From Lysinibacillus pinottii (GTDB lineage Bacteria; Bacillota; Bacilli; Bacillales_A; Planococcaceae): a stretch of DNA of 64,000 nt. The first letter of the stretch is position 1, and each line of letters starts with the position of its first letter. Below the pieces are notes generated by a model that was not told the origin of the DNA, ran no database searches, and was given only the letters and a program-made list of their open reading frames with translations. The translations under genes and the position numbers were made by a program. Below, in pieces: positions 1 through 7,129 of this stretch. The stretch is from assembly GCF_024753545.1 (NCBI RefSeq), contig NZ_JANTOO010000017.1, forward strand, positions 1 to 64,000. The letters run 5' to 3'.

Positions 1-83
1 TATCCAGTTTTGAAAGAATAAAATTATTATAATATACTTGTAATTTTGATAAAATATGTTATAATAAGTATTGTCTTTCAAAT

Positions 84-201
84 AGTCTAGTGATGATGGC
101 AAAGAGGTCACACCCGTTCCCATACCGAACACGGAAGTTAAGCTCTTTAGCGCCGATGGTAGTTGGGGGCTTCCCCCTGTGAGAGTAGGACGTCGCTAGG
201 C
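84..201 (+). rRNA. rrf: 5S ribosomal RNA
   Basis: The stretch contains the conserved 5S core (GAGGTCACACCCGTTCCCAT, CGAACACGGAAGTTAAGC) and terminal arms that pair. It follows a 23S-5S spacer carrying an 8-bp inverted repeat (TTGAAAGA at 10-17, TCTTTCAA at 74-81) that may be a processing stem. The 23S gene lies outside the window. Ends are approximate to a few bases. Confidence 0.95.
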
Positions 202-217
202 TGTATACTAAAATTAT

Positions 218-294
218 TCCGAAGTAGCTCAGTTGGTAGTAGCACCTGACTGTTAATCAGGTTGTCGCAGGTTCGAGTCCTGCCTTCGGAGCCA
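218..294 (+). tRNA. tRNA-Asn (GTT)
   Basis: Cloverleaf with acceptor TCCGAAG/CTTCGGA, anticodon loop CTGTTAA and encoded CCA. First gene of the tRNA cluster downstream of 5S. Confidence 0.96.
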
Positions 295-299
295 TTCTT

Positions 300-391
300 G
301 GAGAGTTGTCCGAGTGGCCGAAGGAGCACGATTGGAAATCGTGTAGGCGGTTAACACTGTCTCAAGGGTTCAAATCCCTTACTCTCCGCCA
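300..391 (+). tRNA. tRNA-Ser (GGA)
   Basis: Class II tRNA with long variable arm, acceptor GGAGAGT/ACTCTCC, anticodon loop TGGAAAT and encoded CCA. Confidence 0.96.
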
Positions 392-415
392 GCACTTTTA
401 ATTATTCCAAACGAA

Positions 416-490
416 GGCCCCTTGGTCAAGTGGTTAAGACACCGCCCTTTCACGGCGGTAACACGGGTTCGAATCCCGTAGGGGTCACCA
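416..490 (+). tRNA. tRNA-Glu (TTC)
   Basis: Acceptor GGCCCCT with 3' AGGGGTC, anticodon loop CTTTCAC, encoded CCA. Confidence 0.96.
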
Positions 491-509
491 TTCATTTTTA
501 TACCCAGAT

Positions 510-585
510 GGAGGATTAGCTCAGCTGGGAGAGCATCTGCCTTACAAGCAGAGGGTCGGCGGTTCGAGCCCGTCATCCTCCACCA
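510..585 (+). tRNA. tRNA-Val (TAC)
   Basis: Acceptor GGAGGAT/ATCCTCC, anticodon loop CTTACAA, encoded CCA. Confidence 0.96.
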
Positions 586-610
586 TTTTAAAAACAACAT
601 ATATCATTAA

Positions 611-685
<75 letters not shown>

Positions 686-688
686 AAT

Positions 689-764
689 GGTCCCGTGGTG
701 TAGCGGTTAACATGCCTGCCTGTCACGCAGGAGATCGCCGGTTCGATCCCGGTCGGGACCGCCA
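689..764 (+). tRNA. tRNA-Asp (GTC)
   Basis: Acceptor GGTCCCG/CGGGACC, anticodon loop CTGTCAC, encoded CCA; starts 3 bp after the initiator tRNA. Confidence 0.96.
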
Positions 765-780
765 TTTTTTTATAATATAT

Positions 781-853
781 GGGTCAGTAGCTCAGTTGGT
801 AGAGCATTAGATTGAAGCTCTAAGTGTCGGCGGTTCGATTCCGTCCTGACCCA
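781..853 (+). tRNA. tRNA-Phe (GAA), CCA not encoded
   Basis: Acceptor GGGTCAG/CTGACCC, anticodon loop TTGAAGC, discriminator A. The three bases after the discriminator are TCA, so the CCA end must be added after transcription. Confidence 0.95.
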
Positions 854-863
854 TCATTTTTTT

Positions 864-939
<76 letters not shown>

Positions 940-948
940 TGAATTCCC

Positions 949-1032
949 GGAGGGGTAGCGAAGTGGCTAAACGCGGCGGACTGTAAATCCGCTCCTTAGG
1001 GTTCGGCGGTTCGAATCCGTCCCCCTCCACCA
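949..1032 (+). tRNA. tRNA-Tyr (GTA)
   Basis: Class II tRNA, acceptor GGAGGGG/CCCCTCC, anticodon loop CTGTAAA, long variable arm, encoded CCA. Confidence 0.96.
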
Positions 1033-1055
1033 GTTTTATTTTTTTATTTTTAAAT

Positions 1056-1129
1056 AGGGGCATAGTTCAACGGTAGAATAGAGGTCTCCAAAACCTTTGG
1101 TGTGGGTTCGATTCCTACTGCCCCTGCCA
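1056..1129 (+). tRNA. tRNA-Trp (CCA)
   Basis: Acceptor AGGGGCA/TGCCCCT, anticodon loop CTCCAAA, encoded CCA end. Confidence 0.96.
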
Positions 1130-1140
1130 ATTTATTTTAT

Positions 1141-1217
1141 GGCGATTGTGGCGAAGTGGTTAACGCACCGGATTGTGGTTCCGGCATTCGTGGGTTCGAT
1201 TCCCATCAGTCGCCCCA
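1141..1217 (+). tRNA. tRNA-His (GTG), copy 1
   Basis: Anticodon loop TTGTGGT; the extra 5' G(-1) pairs with C73, the histidine identity element. CCA is encoded. Identical over its full length to the copy at 1261. Confidence 0.96.
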
Positions 1218-1260
1218 TTCAAGAATAAAGTAAATTTCATAATAATAACTATAATATAAT

Positions 1261-1337
1261 GGCGATTGTGGCGAAGTGGTTAACGCACCGGATTGTGGTT
1301 CCGGCATTCGTGGGTTCGATTCCCATCAGTCGCCCCA
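1261..1337 (+). tRNA. tRNA-His (GTG), copy 2
   Basis: Exact duplicate of the tRNA-His at 1141-1217, separated by a 43-bp AT-rich spacer. The cluster order otherwise matches a B. subtilis trnD-type cluster with one tRNA-His, so this copy looks like a local tandem duplication. Confidence 0.96.
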
Positions 1338-1341
1338 TAGT

Positions 1342-1416
1342 TGGGGTATAGCCAAGCGGTAAGGCAACGGATTTTGATTCCGTCATGCCTAGGTTCGAAT
1401 CCTAGTACCCCAGCCA
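1342..1416 (+). tRNA. tRNA-Gln (TTG)
   Basis: Acceptor TGGGGTA/TACCCCA, anticodon loop TTTTGAT, encoded CCA. Confidence 0.96.
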
Positions 1417-1422
1417 TTTTTT

Positions 1423-1497
1423 GCGGAAGTAGTTCAGTGGTAGAACACCACCTTGCCAAGGTGGGGGTCGCGAGTTCGAACCTCGTCTTCCGCTCCA
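1423..1497 (+). tRNA. tRNA-Gly (GCC)
   Basis: Acceptor GCGGAAG/CTTCCGC, anticodon loop TTGCCAA, encoded CCA. Confidence 0.96.
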
Positions 1498-1505
1498 AGT
1501 ATGAT

Positions 1506-1579
1506 GGCGGCATAGCCAAGTGGTAAGGCACAGGTCTGCAACACCTTTATCACCGGTTCAAATCCGGTTGCCGCCTCCA
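1506..1579 (+). tRNA. tRNA-Cys (GCA)
   Basis: Acceptor GGCGGCA/TGCCGCC, anticodon loop CTGCAAC, encoded CCA. Confidence 0.96.
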
Positions 1580-1626
1580 TATTTTTACTGCTAATCGGTT
1601 TATCCGATTTTTTTTATCTCCATTAT

Positions 1627-1707
1627 GCCGGTGTGGCGGAATTGGCAGACGCGCACGACTCAAAATCGTGTTCCTTTGGAGTGTCGGTTCGACCCCGACC
1701 ACCGGTA
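1627..1707 (+). tRNA. tRNA-Leu (CAA), CCA not encoded
   Basis: Class II tRNA with acceptor GCCGGTG/CACCGGT (terminal G-U), anticodon loop CTCAAAA and a short variable arm. The discriminator A is followed by TCA, so the 3' CCA is added post-transcriptionally. Last gene of the cluster. Confidence 0.94.
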
Positions 1708-1745
1708 TCATTACGTACATATACGTTACATTTAGTAAGTTTAGA

Positions 1746-1787
1746 AAGCTCACAAACCTTGATAATACAGGGTTTGTGAGCTTTTTT
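1746..1787 (+). terminator. Terminator of the rRNA/tRNA operon
   Basis: Inverted repeat AGCTCACAAACC / GGTTTGTGAGCT followed by a T run, about 40 bp after the last tRNA. From here to 2033 no further gene is evident. Confidence 0.9.
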
Positions 1788-2033
1788 CATTTTTGGGGAT
1801 ACGATAAGAATTGAAATCATTTTACACACTTCAGGTAGAAGACATTGATATATAAGGCTTTTTACTACATTCCCTATCCTTATCACCGGTAACGAGGTTA
1901 GCGTAATAATATAGCAATAGTTGTGTAGGGAGATTAGTTAAAGAAGGTAGTTTTTAAGTGAATGGTGCATTGTCAAAAAAATAATATATTACACAATAAG
2001 TAAGTTTCAATGGAAAGGTTGGAGGTGATTTTT

Positions 2034-2165
2034 ATGAAGAAGGTGATTAGTGGACAACAAGATGAATTTAAAGGGAACGATACTGCAAATGGTATTGATA
2101 AAATGTTTTCTGGTCAACCTGTTCACCCTACATGTAGAAATATGTTTGAGGCTGATATCGTATAA
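2034..2165 (+). CDS. Orphan 43-residue peptide gene
   Basis: An ATG sits eight bases after a strong ribosome site (GGAGGTG). The 43-codon frame encodes a hydrophilic product starting MKKVISGQQDEF and ending FEADIV, with one Cys (residue 34) in a PVHPTCR segment. It has no signal peptide or membrane segment. I do not recognise a family. The bipartite look (polar N-terminal part, Pro/Cys-bearing C-terminal part) would fit a small signalling or modified-peptide precursor, but no processing or modifying enzyme lies beside it. It converges on the S8 protease gene and lies next to the peptide-regulator cassette. The Shine-Dalgarno sequence is the main evidence that it is translated. Confidence 0.5.
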   Translation: MKKVISGQQDEFKGNDTANGIDKMFSGQPVHPTCRNMFEADIV

Positions 2166-2226
2166 CAAGCAAAGCTATAATACTACTTGGGGGTAATAGG
2201 GGTACTGGTGAATACGTTTAGAACCC

Positions 2227-2270
2227 AAAAAATAGCAATACAAACCAAAGCTTTGGTTTGTATTACTATT
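2227..2270 (-). terminator. Near-perfect palindromic terminator of the protease gene
   Basis: The two 20-bp halves (2231-2250 and 2251-2270) are reverse complements except for one position, giving a stem with almost no loop. On the minus strand it is followed by six Ts (A run 2227-2232). It can also stop + strand transcripts from the 43-codon ORF, though with a weaker T tract. Confidence 0.75.
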
Positions 2271-2294
2271 GTTAGTATGCTTCACCTTTTGAAA

Positions 2295-3590
2295 TTATTG
2301 AACGCGAGCAAATCCAAATCCTGAAGCGTAGTCATCACCTATAGCAGCTCCATAACCACCTTTAATATCTACTGATTTTGCTCTCTCTTGTAAGTTAGAA
2401 CGTAGTTGCGTGTTAGATAATGACGGATTTTCAGCCCAAATTTTTGCTGCTAAACCAGAGACATGAGGGGTAGCCATTGATGTGCCGCTAATTGTATTAT
2501 AACCGCCATTATACCATGTAGAATAAACGGATGAGCCAGGAGCTGAGATTTCAATATCACCTTCCTGGATGACATAATCTCCAGCTGTAGATATATAACC
2601 ACGTGAAGAGTAGTCAGCTACACGATAAGTCCCATTTTGTTGTACATTTTCTAAAGCTGCAACGGCGATTGCATTTGGTAATGCCCCCGGATAACCAATT
2701 GTTCCTTGCGCATAGCCAGAATTACCAGCTGCAGCTACTATTAGAACTCCTTTACTGTATGCGTAATTGACAGCACTCGAAATGAGGCTATTATTCGCTG
2801 AAGAACCTAGAGACATACTAATAATTGTTTTGGTACCAGTAGCTGTTGCTTGATCTGCTGCATGTCGAATAGCAGCAGCAATATCATCTGAGTATCCAGA
2901 ACCGCTATCTAATAACACTTTGTAAGCCCAAAGATCAGCATCTGGAGCTACACCGTAAATGCCTGCTTGATCGCTTCCACCATCAGCTAAGGCCGTACCA
3001 GCAACATGTGTACCATGTCCGTTTCTATCAGTACAGCTGTTATTAATGGGTGTTGTCGCACCTGTAAAGTCTTTACATTGCTCTACGTTATTGACAAGGT
3101 CAGGATGAGAAATATTTACACCCGTATCGAGTACGGCAATATTAATGCCACTTCCTCCAGTTGTAGATGTTAAAGTATCATTGTTATAAATTGCTTTAAT
3201 GCCCCAAGGTATTTGTTGAGAAGCTCTTAAAGAAGTTACCAAATCCAGAGTTTCATTTTCTACCATACTATCGTCTTCCAAACCTATCGTATCTAATGTA
3301 ACGATAGGCACTTTTGTAACTGTGAAATTTTTATTCTTCTGTAATGCTTCGAATTGTTTTTCATTCATATCAGTTGAAAATCCGTTCTCTGTTAATTCCC
3401 AACGAGCAGAATATTGAGTTTTTAATGTTGATTTTTCTGTTTTTTTGTTTGCCTCAACATAAACACGGAATTTCTCCTGACCACCGTCGTTTCCTAAGCT
3501 ATCTTCGCTATCCATCGCTGTTGCGTACACCGGGTTTATTACTGATCCTGCAATCAAAAGACTTAGCAACGTACTTTTCATTTTTTTCAT
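2295..3590 (-). CDS. Secreted subtilisin-like serine protease (S8, sphericase-like)
   Basis: Extracellular endopeptidase of 431 residues. Residues 1-24 form a signal peptide ending near VYATA; residues 40-120 form an I9-type pro-domain; the mature enzyme probably starts near QIPWGIKA (about 126). The catalytic triad is visible as D155 (AVLDTGV), H192 (NGHGTHVAG) and S371 (GTSMATPH), with the oxyanion Asn in AAAGNSG. C172 and C186 could form the single disulphide typical of sphericase-type subtilases. A longer frame opens with TTG, but the ATG nine bases downstream (MKKMKST) sits nine bases from AAGGAG and is chosen. It is divergent from the HTH/TPR regulator and is the obvious candidate target of that regulator; its own promoter has a TATAAC-like -10 but no good -35, which fits an activated promoter. 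Confidence 0.93.
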   Translation of the reverse strand: MKKMKSTLLSLLIAGSVINPVYATAMDSEDSLGNDGGQEKFRVYVEANKKTEKSTLKTQYSARWELTENGFSTDMNEKQFEALQKNKNFTVTKVPIVTLDTIGLEDDSMVENETLDLVTSLRASQQIPWGIKAIYNNDTLTSTTGGSGINIAVLDTGVNISHPDLVNNVEQCKDFTGATTPINNSCTDRNGHGTHVAGTALADGGSDQAGIYGVAPDADLWAYKVLLDSGSGYSDDIAAAIRHAADQATATGTKTIISMSLGSSANNSLISSAVNYAYSKGVLIVAAAGNSGYAQGTIGYPGALPNAIAVAALENVQQNGTYRVADYSSRGYISTAGDYVIQEGDIEISAPGSSVYSTWYNGGYNTISGTSMATPHVSGLAAKIWAENPSLSNTQLRSNLQERAKSVDIKGGYGAAIGDDYASGFGFARVQ

Positions 3591-3656
3591 TCTTTCCAAC
3601 TCCTTTTCAAATTAAGTTATAGTACTACAATTTGAATCTACCATAATTTAGGTTTT

Positions 3657-3685
3657 TTGATTATTGGGAAAATTATGATTATAAT
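3657..3685 (+). promoter_or_regulatory. SigA-type promoter of the RRNPP regulator
   Basis: TTGATT (3657-3662), 17-bp spacer, TATAAT (3680-3685). The implied transcript start is near 3692, leaving a short leader with GGGAGG before the ATG at 3726. This is a strong housekeeping promoter in the 135-bp divergent region. Confidence 0.7.
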
Positions 3686-3725
3686 AAATGTAAAATACAG
3701 TCATTCGATACGGGAGGTTATGAAA

Positions 3726-4946
3726 ATGAAGATTGGTTCATTAATTAAGTACTATCGTACAAAGCTAGGAATGACACAGAATTCAGTGGCGATGGGGATT
3801 TGCTCGATTCCTCATTTAAGTAAAATTGAGAATAATAATAAAGAAGCAAATAGCGAGACAATACGTCTACTGCTAGAACGATTAAATATTAGTATTCACG
3901 ATGTAGAGAATAACGAACAAAATATTATTTGCCTATTAAATGATTTACAAAAACATATAAATTACCTAGAGATTGATAAAGTAAAAGAGACAATGAGCAG
4001 ATTAAAAGAATATGAAGAAATAATAGGTTTTACAGAATCTATTTATTTATATGAACTTTATAAGTTACGTTATTATGTGTTTGTTAAAGAGCATAAATTA
4101 GCAGACAATCAATTAAAATGGCTAAATGCCCACCGACCAAATTTTTCCCAACATGAAAGGTATTTACATTCATATTATTATGCATTAGTTTTAATTACAA
4201 AAGGTAAATATGAGGAAGCAGCTAAAGAACTAACTCAAATACTTCAAATACATCCAGAACTAGGGTCACTAGAAGGAGAGTTTTACTATCATTTCGCTTT
4301 AATAAAAGGGCGGTTAGAAGAACCAAGCCAAGCAATTATTTATGGGAAAAAAGCTCTTCAATTCTATAAGGACCAATTTAATTTTAAAAGAATTGTTTAT
4401 ACATTAATGTCTCTGGCACTCAATTACTCTCGAGGAAAAGTGTTTCACGAAGCAATCGAAATCTATGAACATTTAGTGAGAAATGTGGAGCTATTACAGC
4501 AACAGCAGCTATTACCTGCTATATATCACAATTTGGGGGATTTGTACCAAATGAGATGGGAATATGAAAATGCATTAATTTACTTTGAAAAAAGCGCTTC
4601 TTTAATGTCAAAGAACTGTGATCATTATCTGCTTTGCTTATATAATTTAGGTGTTACGCAATTTCGCTTAGAACAAACGGAAAAAAGTATAAAAACCTTT
4701 ACTATTCTAAAGGAAGAAGCAAAAAATAAGAAAAAATTAAGTTTTAATTTATTTGCTACTTTTTATTTATATTTGCTAGGAGAAGAAAAAAAGAAAGCGA
4801 TGGATTTTTTAGAAGGGAGGTTAATTCCATTTATAGCAGATAATGAAGAATTAAAAGAAATGCACCAACAATTTTCTAATTTATTGGGAGAGTATTATCG
4901 ACAAGAAAAGCAGTTCGAGAAAGCTATGCAATTTATTGAAATTTAA
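3726..4946 (+). CDS. HTH/TPR peptide-responsive regulator (RRNPP, NprR/PlcR-like)
   Basis: 406 residues. Residues 3-57 are an XRE-type helix-turn-helix (LGMTQNSVAMGICSIPHLSK); the rest is all-helical with tetratricopeptide-type repeats (for example LVLITKGKYEEAAKELTQIL near 154, YHNLGDLYQMRWEYENALIY near 267). This layout and length match RRNPP regulators, closest to NprR (about 420 residues) rather than PlcR (about 285). Members bind a secreted and re-imported oligopeptide in the TPR groove. The start was set to the ATG eight bases after GGGAGG. A 28-codon hydrophobic pro-peptide gene follows 14 bp downstream and a secreted protease is divergent, as expected for a self-contained quorum-sensing cassette. 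The autoinducer link and protease control are inferred. Confidence 0.85.
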   Translation: MKIGSLIKYYRTKLGMTQNSVAMGICSIPHLSKIENNNKEANSETIRLLLERLNISIHDVENNEQNIICLLNDLQKHINYLEIDKVKETMSRLKEYEEIIGFTESIYLYELYKLRYYVFVKEHKLADNQLKWLNAHRPNFSQHERYLHSYYYALVLITKGKYEEAAKELTQILQIHPELGSLEGEFYYHFALIKGRLEEPSQAIIYGKKALQFYKDQFNFKRIVYTLMSLALNYSRGKVFHEAIEIYEHLVRNVELLQQQQLLPAIYHNLGDLYQMRWEYENALIYFEKSASLMSKNCDHYLLCLYNLGVTQFRLEQTEKSIKTFTILKEEAKNKKKLSFNLFATFYLYLLGEEKKKAMDFLEGRLIPFIADNEELKEMHQQFSNLLGEYYRQEKQFEKAMQFIEI

Positions 4947-4960
4947 AGGAGAGTGTGAAT

Positions 4961-5047
4961 ATGAAGAAAAATGTTGGATTATCAATTTTAATACTGAGTG
5001 CTGCAGTAATAATTATATCTGTTCCAATTCATCCACCGGTTTTATAA
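4961..5047 (+). CDS. Candidate secreted signal pro-peptide of the RRNPP cassette
   Basis: 28 codons. The ribosome site AAAGGAG overlaps the stop codon of the regulator and lies nine bases before the ATG. The product has a basic start (MKKN), an uninterrupted hydrophobic stretch (residues 5-21, VGLSILILSAAVIIISV) and a short tail PIHPPVL. This is the architecture of exported pro-pheromones (SHP, cCF10, PapR-type), where the last 5-8 residues are released as the signal. The likely mature peptide is the C-terminal PIHPPVL or a sub-fragment (inference). Translational coupling to the regulator would keep receptor and signal in step. I know of no described pheromone with this tail. Confidence 0.7.
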   Translation: MKKNVGLSILILSAAVIIISVPIHPPVL

Positions 5048-5229
5048 AAGGCAAGAGTGGGAGAAGGTAGTGGCTCTATCTTATGATTGAGGAACAGTGT
5101 AAACCACAAGCCTTTGAAACTGAGAGAGATAGGCAGATTTTTTATGAAGGGTATGGGAGAAAGTTAATTAATTAAAACGAGTACAATTACTTTAAAAATG
5201 GATTATATGAGTTTTTTTAGATGAAGATC

Positions 5230-5285
5230 TAAACCGTTCTGTAGGATAAATGACTTTCCTTCAGAGCGGTTTATTTGTTTTCGTT
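5230..5285 (+). terminator. Terminator after the RRNPP cassette
   Basis: Stem AAACCGTTCTG / CAGAGCGGTTT with one mismatch, followed by a T-rich tract. The 5048-5229 stretch before it holds no convincing gene. Confidence 0.75.
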
Positions 5286-5316
5286 TCTTTTTTTTCTTTT
5301 CCATTCTTAATGATTA

Positions 5317-5334
5317 GTTCATGCTCTGTTCATG
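5317..5334 (+). promoter_or_regulatory. HssR-like direct repeat before the hrtBA-like genes
   Basis: GTTCATG at 5317 and again at 5328, exactly 11 bp apart. The published S. aureus HssR site upstream of hrtAB is a direct repeat of GTTCATATT with a two-base gap, which has the same 11-bp period and the same GTTCAT core. The second copy overlaps the position of a -35 element for a GATAAT -10 at 5353, as expected for an activator site. Confidence 0.55.
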
Positions 5335-5380
5335 AAACAATTTTAAGCTAAGGATAATTAAAGAAATGGAGGGATAAAGG

Positions 5381-6412
5381 ATGAATCTTGCCTGGAAAGA
5401 AATGAAGAAAAATAAAGTACGATTTTTAATCTTGGGCTCCATCATCTTCCTAGTTAGTTTTTTAACGTTTATTATTTCAGGTTTGGCGAATGGCTTGTCA
5501 CAGGATAATGCAGCTTTAATAAAAGACTTACCGCAGGGGCAATTCTACATGACAGAGGATGCTGATGGGACGTTTAATCTTTCGAGAATCTCTAACAATC
5601 TACAACAGGAAGTCATGTCTGAAGAGAAGGAAGCAGTTGCCTTTTCTATTCAAATGGGCTTTTTAAGTGATGAGGATGATAAACAGCAAAGTGTGGCCTT
5701 TGTCACATCGACAGAGTCATCACTATTTAGAAATGTGCGTCAAGGTGAGGTCCTGTTAGACAGCTCGCTACAGGAAAAGGGAATAAAAGTGGGAGATATA
5801 TTAGCGAACAATCAATATAGTGGAGAGTTCAAGGTGAAAGGCTTTGTGGAGCAAAAGAAATATAGCCATGCCCCTGTTGCGTATATCAGTAAAGAGGCTT
5901 ACCAGGAAATGTATCGGATACAGGATATGCAGTTAATTTTTGTTCCACACAATGCTGCCAAGGATTTTGAGGGGCTACAGTCTTATAGCAATAAAGAATT
6001 TCTGAATGCTATCCCGAGTTACAGTGCGGAACAGATGTCTTTAAATATGATTATTTGGTTTTTAGTTGTCATTAGTGGTATGCTGTTTGCTATTTTCTTC
6101 TATATGATGAATGTACAAAAGATTGGCCTATATGGCATTCTAAAAGCAATTGGATTAAAAACAGGTAGGTTGTTTAACATGATCTGGACACAGATGGTGA
6201 TTATTACAGCTATTTCACTAGTATTATCAGTCAGCCTTAGTCAATTATTCAATATAGTTGCGCCAAAGGGGATGCCATTTACGTTAAATTTTGGTACAAC
6301 AATGCAGCTATCGTTAGTGTTCCTTGTCATTGGTTTTGTGGGAGCTACATTGTCAGGTCTACAAATTAAAAAAATTCAACCGTTACAAGCAATACACCAA
6401 GGGGAGGCTTAG
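5381..6412 (+). CDS. hrtB: FtsX-like ABC transporter permease, HrtB-like (haem efflux)
   Basis: 343 residues, close to the length of HrtB. One membrane segment lies at 16-36, then an extracellular domain of about 180 residues, then three segments (about 223-242, 268-289, 307-328) forming the FtsX/MacB-type permease domain. The family moves amphipathic or toxic molecules out of the membrane; HrtB removes excess haem. The cognate ATPase starts two bases after its stop. Identity as HrtB rests on layout, gene pairing and the GTTCAT direct repeat at 5317; a bacitracin- or lipoprotein-type exporter remains possible. No hssRS two-component genes are adjacent. Confidence 0.7.
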   Translation: MNLAWKEMKKNKVRFLILGSIIFLVSFLTFIISGLANGLSQDNAALIKDLPQGQFYMTEDADGTFNLSRISNNLQQEVMSEEKEAVAFSIQMGFLSDEDDKQQSVAFVTSTESSLFRNVRQGEVLLDSSLQEKGIKVGDILANNQYSGEFKVKGFVEQKKYSHAPVAYISKEAYQEMYRIQDMQLIFVPHNAAKDFEGLQSYSNKEFLNAIPSYSAEQMSLNMIIWFLVVISGMLFAIFFYMMNVQKIGLYGILKAIGLKTGRLFNMIWTQMVIITAISLVLSVSLSQLFNIVAPKGMPFTLNFGTTMQLSLVFLVIGFVGATLSGLQIKKIQPLQAIHQGEA

Positions 6413-6414
6413 TC

Positions 6415-7110
6415 ATGACGTTATTTACGATTGATGAAGTAAGAAAAACGTTTAAAAATGGTGATGTCGAAGAGGAAATTTTAAAAGGTATTAATTTATC
6501 CTTAAAAGAAGGAGAGATTACGGCATTGGTAGGTGCATCTGGTTCAGGAAAAAGTACGCTATTAACTATAGCTGCTGGACTGCAACCCGCAACGGATGGA
6601 CAGATTCTTTTTGAGGGACAAAATTTAACGACTATGAACGAAGAACAAGTACGAAAGCTGCGTGCAAGTAAATTTGGCTTTGTTTTTCAGTTTGCTCATC
6701 TTGTACCTTTTCTTACCGTAGAAGAACAGCTGCTATTAATGTTGGATGTTGCTGGGTCTCCACTGAAGAAACATGAACAAAAGCATGAAGTAAATCGTTT
6801 ATTACAGTTAGTTGGGCTGGCTCATCGTCAAGATGCTTATCCTTCTTCATTGTCAGGGGGAGAAAAGCAACGTGTAGCGATTGCACGTGCCATCATTCAT
6901 CAACCGAAAGTGCTGTTTGCAGATGAGCCAACAGCAAGTTTAGATTCACAGCGTTCTAAAGAAATTATGATGTTATTAAGAACATTAACAAAAACTTTAA
7001 GTATCACAACATTATTAGTGACGCATGACGAAGAGATGCTAGCTTATACAGATCGTATTATTAAAATGAGCGATGGTGTGGTATTACAAAATAAGCAAGG
7101 CTCCCACTAG
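6415..7110 (+). CDS. hrtA: ABC transporter ATP-binding protein, HrtA-like
   Basis: 231 residues, a single nucleotide-binding domain of the MacB/LolD/HrtA subfamily. Walker A GASGSGKST (about 41-49), Q-loop FVFQF, signature LSGGEKQRVAIARA, Walker B VLFADEPT and switch His in LVTHDEE are all intact. It energises the permease encoded immediately upstream (2-bp gap, clearly one operon). The stop codon lies within the loop of the downstream terminator hairpin. Confidence 0.85.
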   Translation: MTLFTIDEVRKTFKNGDVEEEILKGINLSLKEGEITALVGASGSGKSTLLTIAAGLQPATDGQILFEGQNLTTMNEEQVRKLRASKFGFVFQFAHLVPFLTVEEQLLLMLDVAGSPLKKHEQKHEVNRLLQLVGLAHRQDAYPSSLSGGEKQRVAIARAIIHQPKVLFADEPTASLDSQRSKEIMMLLRTLTKTLSITTLLVTHDEEMLAYTDRIIKMSDGVVLQNKQGSH

Positions 7111-7123
7111 TAGGGAGCCTTTG
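7097..7123. terminator. Bidirectional terminator between hrtA and the SDR gene
   Basis: Stem AAGGCTCCC / GGGAGCCTT enclosing the hrtA stop codon; placed between convergent genes. Confidence 0.75.
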
Positions 7124-7129
7124 TAGCGT

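Noticed and set aside
1141..1337. Repeat pair considered as a possible CRISPR-like array
   Set aside because: The 77-base repeats are tRNA-His genes; no CRISPR array or cas gene was found anywhere in the window.
3344..3622. A 92-codon frame antisense to the start of the subtilase
   Set aside because: Overlaps the signal-peptide and pro-peptide coding region, with no ribosome site; leucine/phenylalanine-rich translation of AT-rich antisense DNA.
5083..5175. A 30-codon frame beginning MIEEQCKPQAFETERD between the pro-peptide gene and hrtB
   Set aside because: No ribosome site at a usable distance and no recognisable feature; it may be a remnant, but cannot be supported as a gene.
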